64,000 nt of DNA from Knoxdaviesia capensis (taxonomy: Eukaryota; Ascomycota; Sordariomycetes; Microascales; Gondwanamycetaceae), in contig LNGK01000010.1 in the NCBI GenBank assembly GCA_001510575.1, positions 1,651,111 to 1,715,110 on the forward strand, written 5' to 3'. Position 1 is the stretch's first letter, and the number at the start of each line of letters is the position of its first letter. The position numbers were made by a program, and so were the translations under genes. Of the stretch, positions 58,684 through 64,000 are shown piece by piece. Below the pieces are notes generated by a model that ran no database searches, was not told where the DNA came from, and saw only the letters and a list, made by a program, of their open reading frames with translations.

Positions 58684-60796
58684 CGGGTTTCTGCTGCGGT
58701 AATCATCCAGCTGTGTTTTCCTCCTTTTGGGGCCATGAGCTGTTTTCCCCCTTCTGTTCGTACTGGCCTGTGAGTCCCGGGGGGGCTCGTGCCAGCCCGT
58801 GGTTTTTGTTGGCCTTGTGCTTCGCTTTCAACTGCATTTATGATATCTTGAACTCTGAAGAGAGTTACCCTGTTTTCCTGCTACGTCGGGTTGTATGTTG
58901 TGTTTCTTTCGGTGATTGATGTCATTTCTTGCATGTAAGTAATGTGATACACAAGTTCCTCAATTAGGAACTAGATTGAACTAGACAGATCATTGAAAGC
59001 GCCGAATCGTCCCAAAGATACCACAGAAGAGAGCACAGTCATCAATCTTTAAGTAAAAAGAGGCGGTAATCCAGCCACCCCGGAAAGCAAGTCGTACACA
59101 TAACCCAGAAGAAACCAGAATCGACGCAACGGCAAAATCGAAGAAAGGAAAAGAACAGCAGGGGGTGAGACGTTCAAGACAACCCGGCCGATATCAACCG
59201 CCGCAGTTCCGGCGCGCCTTCGGAGATCTCCATAGTCCCGAGCAGCCCGGCACCGGCAACCACCTCCACGCAGCGCCCGTGGAGCCGTTGACGGTCACAG
59301 CTTTCGGCGACCTTGAGCTGCCACGACAGCAGCAGTGGTCGGGGACAGGTGTCCCCGCCGAGCAAGACTCCGGGGATCCGGCAGAGTCCGCACAAGCGCA
59401 CGCAGCCGCGCCGTGGCCCCCGCACGCGCCTGTCGCTCTCCCTCCCCGCCTTCTGCCCCGCCCGCACCAGCAGCCGCGACCGCGGCCGCAATCTCGCGCG
59501 GTCCGCGGGAGCATGTCCGTGCTGATAGTTCCGCCGCCGACCCACCACGGCTGCGGACACCTCTTCGAAGCAGTGCAGCAGGGCCGTCAGCGGCAGCGCG
59601 CGCTCGGCGGACCTAGGTGGGGGTGGCGGCCCACGGCTCGGGGCTGCGGGAAGGAGATGCCGTGCGGCGAGGAGACGAGCGAGGCGGGGGNGGGGGGGGG
59701 GCGCGTTGGCGCGGGAGGAAGCGGGGCAATGTATGCGGACGAGGGTGAGGAGGAAGTTGGGGGGGAGGGCGGAGAGGAAGGTGTGTAGGGCGGGCGGGAG
59801 GAGGTGTGTGGGTGTTCGGCTGATGTGCTGGGTGTCGTTGGTGGTTGTCGGCGGGTATGTGTCTGTGTGTGTCGTGGTCGGCGGTCGGCTCAGTACTGGA
59901 AGGAATACCGTACGTTCATGAACCAAACAGACGCGAAAGGCACCCAGCTCAAAGGCCGAGGAGAACAGTCTTGTTAAAAGAGGTATGCCGCCACACCCAC
60001 GCGTAAGAAGAATCCAGATCGAGATCCATCCATCAACCGATATATATACGCAGATCCGCAAGCCATCGGAGTTATTGTCTACATCGTCCGCCATGCCAAT
60101 GCTAGGTCCCGCGCGTGTTAAGTCCGAGCTTGTCTTTGATATCACTCAGGTTTTCCCTCCCGGCCACCAAGGCCAGCCGTAGCGGCCGGGTAGAAGATCT
60201 ACATACTACCTACGCGTGGGGACGGGCAGATTTTCCCCGTACAGCCACAAGCCGGATCCCGGGTGAGAGGGACAGTAACGGGGCCCAGGTCCAGGCGCAC
60301 CGTTGCAGGTACTCCGGACGGAAGGCCGACGCCAGGACGCACGGTGTGTTGACCTTCGAGGCCCTCGAAACAAGGTGAATCGAATCATCCCAGATCCGCC
60401 GAGACAGGAACAGAGTGGGCTCCGGTAAAGGGCACTCACAGGCAGTGGAAGCACTGTACTGGAGATACTCTCAGATGGTAGGTTAGTTTCAGAAACAAGG
60501 TCGGAGGCCAGCGTTGAAGATTCTCCGCTCCGTGCTGGGAGCCCAGCCGTGGAACAGCCGAAAAGCCACAGTCGAAGCGTTCAGGATGTTTCTTCTTGGG
60601 TTGTTTTTTTTAAAAGGAAAAAAAAAAGGGGCCTAGCAGTTCCCGTTTGCCTTTCTCACAAGACAAGCTCAGTGTCCCCCTCCAAAGGCGGTGAACCAAC
60701 AACAGTGTGATCCTGGGGTGCCAGCCAAGGTCTGTGCACGAAGGGTGCGACACACTCCATGTTTTATCGTGGCCGGGGTAGGTTTAAGTTGCGTGA

Positions 60797-60798
<2 letters not shown>
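58684..60798. other. Intergenic region, GC-rich part with one ambiguous base
   Basis: A minus-strand frame from 60145 to 59174 is open, but it runs through low-complexity GC-rich sequence and a poly-G tract containing an N at 59691, and shows no domain. I do not call a gene. Confidence 0.4.
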
Positions 60799-60830
<32 letters not shown>

Positions 60831-61046
60831 CAAGTTTTGCGTGTGTTTGTGCCCTGTGAACAAGACAGCCGTTTTCTTGGGGGGTTCAACGATATCAGAT
60901 CGCAGCGTAGAGAGGGTTTCTTCGTGTGGCCACGAGCATGTAGCATATCCCCGGGATGGCGCAATTGAGGAGCCAACGAGCCATTTTCTTTTTCTTCGGT
61001 GGCATCTCACTCGCCTTCGACCATCGCCGGCGTTCGCATATCCGGN

Positions 61047-61112
<66 letters not shown>

Positions 61113-61327
61113 CAAGTTTTGCGTGTGTTTGTGCCCTGTGAACAAGACAGCCGTTTTCTTGGGGGGTTCAACGATATCAGATCGCAGCGTAGAGAGGGTT
61201 TCTTCGTGTGGCCACGAGCATGTAGCATATCCCCGGGATGGCGCAATTGAGGAGCCAACGAGCCATTTTCTTTTTCTTCGGTGGCATCTCACTCGCCTTC
61301 GACCATCGCCGGCGTTCGCATATCCGG
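60799..61327. repeat. Exact 216-base duplication with GT tracts around a single N
   Basis: 60830-61045 and 61112-61327 are identical over 216 bases. Each is preceded by a GT tract, and a single N at 61046 joins them. This is what an unmerged overlap of two contig ends at a microsatellite would produce; a real tandem duplication is the alternative. Confidence 0.85.
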
Positions 61328-64000
61328 ATACGTGAGATATAAAGCAATGTCTCTGCCGAATATAGCCGAAGCGATCAGTCAATCCTGATATCAGCCAAAT
61401 GCAAACCACGAGAGAGATCATAGTGACTGACACGGCAATAGTTATCCTCAGAGTGCGTTTGTTTCCCCCGCCCACATTGAACGAAAAACTGCTGCCACAG
61501 CCATGATGATCTGCAGGGCTTCTGTCGGAGGGGGGCTGAACATGTCAGCAGATGTGGGTAGACGTCATTGGAAAGCAGCAGCAAGCAAGGAGGCCAAGCT
61601 CCAGCTCTTCATCGGCCACTTTTCTTTTTTTCTGCGAGGGGGACAGTGTGACGCAGTTCAGGTCCCGATGGGAGGCTAGAAGCATCATTTCATCAGGTTG
61701 TCTCTGGTTTTTTTTTTTCTTCGTCTGCTTCGTTTCTTTCCACATGGGCCAGAGCCGGCTCCAATTGGACACGCTCAACGCTCCAATGAAGCTTCAACCT
61801 TCTTTGCACGCCCAAGCTTCTCTTTCTCCCTATTTTGAAGGTCGCGGGGACCTTGGTTTGGTAGGATTGCATTAGTCCAAGTCCCGAATTCGGCGGTGTC
61901 TTGGATTTCTTGCGTTTGGGTGAGACCTTTTTGATTGTGGTCTGTCTAAACCGAGGGGAGACGAAAAGAGAAGCCGGGATTGCCGACTATCGTGTCAGTG
62001 ACTCAACGGGACCCTATAGCACGCAGCGTCTAGTGATAATATCAACGAAGCTATATCGAGGAGGAAGTTGTGCATGTAGTCGAAAACTCCGTGGTGGTGG
62101 TTGGGGCCAGTCTTTTTCTTGGTGGTTGGGCGGCGAAGCATCGAGCCAGTCGACTTTTGCGTGGAGCTCCAGTTTGTGGAGTCACATATAACCTTTGGAA
62201 GCTTGCCTGTCTATCTCCCACATGACCACATTACCATCGACCAGCACAACATTTTTCTCCTTTTTTCCCTACTGATTTTGTGGCTCTCGATTCCTTCCCT
62301 GATTCGGCCCACCGAAAGCTTTAGGGCTTATCAGTTTCCTTTCAAATCAAAGAAGGAAAAGAAAGAAAGCACAAACTCGGTAGTTGCATGCACTTATCTA
62401 ATCCTTGTCATGAGAGTGGAGGGAAGGTGCAGGAGCAGCTAGCTGGAGTCATGTACCTGTGGCAGGTTGTGTGGGAAACAACGCCATCATGTCTTACATG
62501 GGCAGGAAAGAATCCATCGTGGGTGTGCGTTCTTTCCGGCTCTTGTCTTGACTTGGAAAGAAGCCAGCTGCTCTTTTAGTCATGCAAAAGGAAATATAAT
62601 CTCTGTAGGAAGAACGAAGTAGCTATTCGTCGAGCTTCTCTCTGCTCGCTAGTCTGTCTCTTAGTAGTGCGTGCATGTCCCCGGTACTTCACATGCTTTT
62701 ATAGACCCGGCTAAGTAAAGTTCCTTCGTTAGGCGTTGGTCCCATTCTGGGGTAGCTTCGCACCCACCACACGCCCCCCCATGTACCCAGTACCTTCCAG
62801 AGCCACCCTGACCTCTCGACCATACGACATCTTTTTCCTGTGTGGAGCTGGGTCGGCGGCGGCTGTGGTACTTATACTGACGTTCACCGCCAATGAAGCT
62901 CAGAGGTACCAGTACCCAGCTATCCACACACGAGGTCACGGGTACAGCATGGACTGCTCATGTGCTTGGCTCCGGGGCTGGCTGTCTTTTTGCTGTTGCT
63001 TTTGGTTTTGTGTGTTCATGCGTCGTGGGAGCCCTATCGTATATTCTTTCGCAGTATTCCACCCTTGCCCCAGCATCGTCATTGAAAATATCCTCAGCAG
63101 TAAAGAGAGGGGGGCAAGGGCGGCGGCGGCAGAATCGCTTGACTCATGTCTCCTTGCAGTTACTTACAGGGATATCGCTTGTATCATCTACTGTACATGC
63201 ACACGGCTACTCGAGCTTCCTTTTGGGAATTGAGAGATGAAGAGAGCGAAAGACTTCAAGCTTGAAATTGCCGTCCAGTGCGTCAATGCTATGCTATCTA
63301 GCTCTGTCTCTGCTGTTCCTGCACTGGACCAACGAACGCCCCGAGTTCTTATCGGCAACCCCGATACGCCAGTCGGTCGGGATGCAAATCCAGGTGTGTT
63401 AAGGCCACCACGCTGCACATTTCTCTCTCGGGGCGACAACTCGATTTCGCCATGTGGGGTCAATCTCCCCCGTACCTTTTGCCACCGCGCAACTTTTCGA
63501 CTTTCAATCGGGCTTCTCTGAGGAATACGTGCTTGAATAGCTCGGTGGAGGCGGTGGTGGCGCTGATAGCAAAAAGCAAAGAGAAAAAAATGATATAGTA
63601 GTGTCTGTGCTGGTGGTTATCCGTGGTGCTTAACCCACCCACCAACCACGTTTCACATTATTTGGTATCTCAAAGAGCTCCAGTTACGGCTCCCGGCTTT
63701 TGGCTACGGTACGGTGCTCTGGCCCAGTGTATGTGTGTGTATGTGCCCTGGTCACGCCGGCCGCTTTGTCGAGGGACAAGCACATCGTCCAAGTCACCTT
63801 TGACACCACAAATGTGCATCCCTCAATGCCCTCCGCTCACAAGTGCCTGTGCACCACGTCCCTTCTTCTGCCCTTCCATGGTCATTCTCTAGGTGGTTTT
63901 TCAAACCGCCCGATCTCTTCGCCTTAGAAACAATCAACCCGCCCACCGTGCCGCGCGAAGCTTGAACTGGGAAGGTCCCTGCTCGCTTTTCCCCTCTCGG
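61328..64000. other. Right-end intergenic region
   Basis: Open frames are short and overlapping with no recognised domain or convincing splice structure. The window ends in CT-rich sequence, possibly the leader of a gene beyond 64 kb. Confidence 0.4.

Noticed and set aside
59174..60145. 323-residue open frame on the minus strand
   Set aside because: It crosses a poly-G tract with an N, is Pro/Arg/Ala low-complexity, and other frames over the same bases are equally open. No domain or splice signals support it.
1..64000. CRISPR arrays, bacterial operons or rRNA genes
   Set aside because: None is present; spliceosomal introns and gene content are eukaryotic.

Overview
The window looks like a chromosomal segment of a filamentous ascomycete (Pezizomycotina, most likely a Sordariomycete). 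The evidence is widely spaced genes on both strands, short introns of about 50-150 bases with GTRNGT-type donors, G/C-ending codons in real exons, long pyrimidine-rich leaders, and the protein set. Species was not determined. I could splice 11 genes into complete reading frames whose exon lengths sum to a multiple of three. A twelfth is interrupted by one in-frame UAG, and a thirteenth is a small orphan.

Layout: 1-7.6 kb holds an MFS sugar transporter (+) and HIS1, the first enzyme of histidine synthesis (+), with a Gcn4/CPC1-type TGACTCA box in the HIS1 promoter. 7.6-12.0 kb is a gene-poor, GC-rich island with tandem repeats and many perfect hairpins, set between AT-rich flanks. 12.7-22.3 kb has three minus-strand genes: STT3 (oligosaccharyltransferase catalytic subunit), a secreted subtilisin-like protease and ATP synthase subunit e. 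23.2-36.4 kb has three plus-strand genes: dynein intermediate chain, a large DUF726 (yeast Mil1/Yfl034w-type) alpha/beta-hydrolase membrane protein, and a single-pass membrane protein. 37.5-42.7 kb has TVP23 (Golgi membrane protein), the UAG-interrupted gene and a small cysteine-containing orphan, all minus. 42.7-51.3 kb is gene-poor and contains a cluster of GTACAGTAC motifs and microsatellites. 51.3-58.7 kb carries a glycine-rich RRM protein (+), a ChaC-type gamma-glutamylcyclotransferase (-) and a penta-EF-hand protein (+). 58.7-64 kb has no gene I can support and contains a probable assembly duplication around a single N.

The genes are mostly housekeeping and do not form a cluster. STT3, TVP23, the DUF726 protein and the protease share a loose secretory-pathway theme, but nothing shows co-regulation. 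The most unusual items are the in-frame UAG gene, whose UAG lies in a predicted hairpin loop as expected for Sordariomycete A-to-I mRNA editing; the hairpin-rich GC island with a pair of covarying stem-loops; and the GTACAGTAC cluster.
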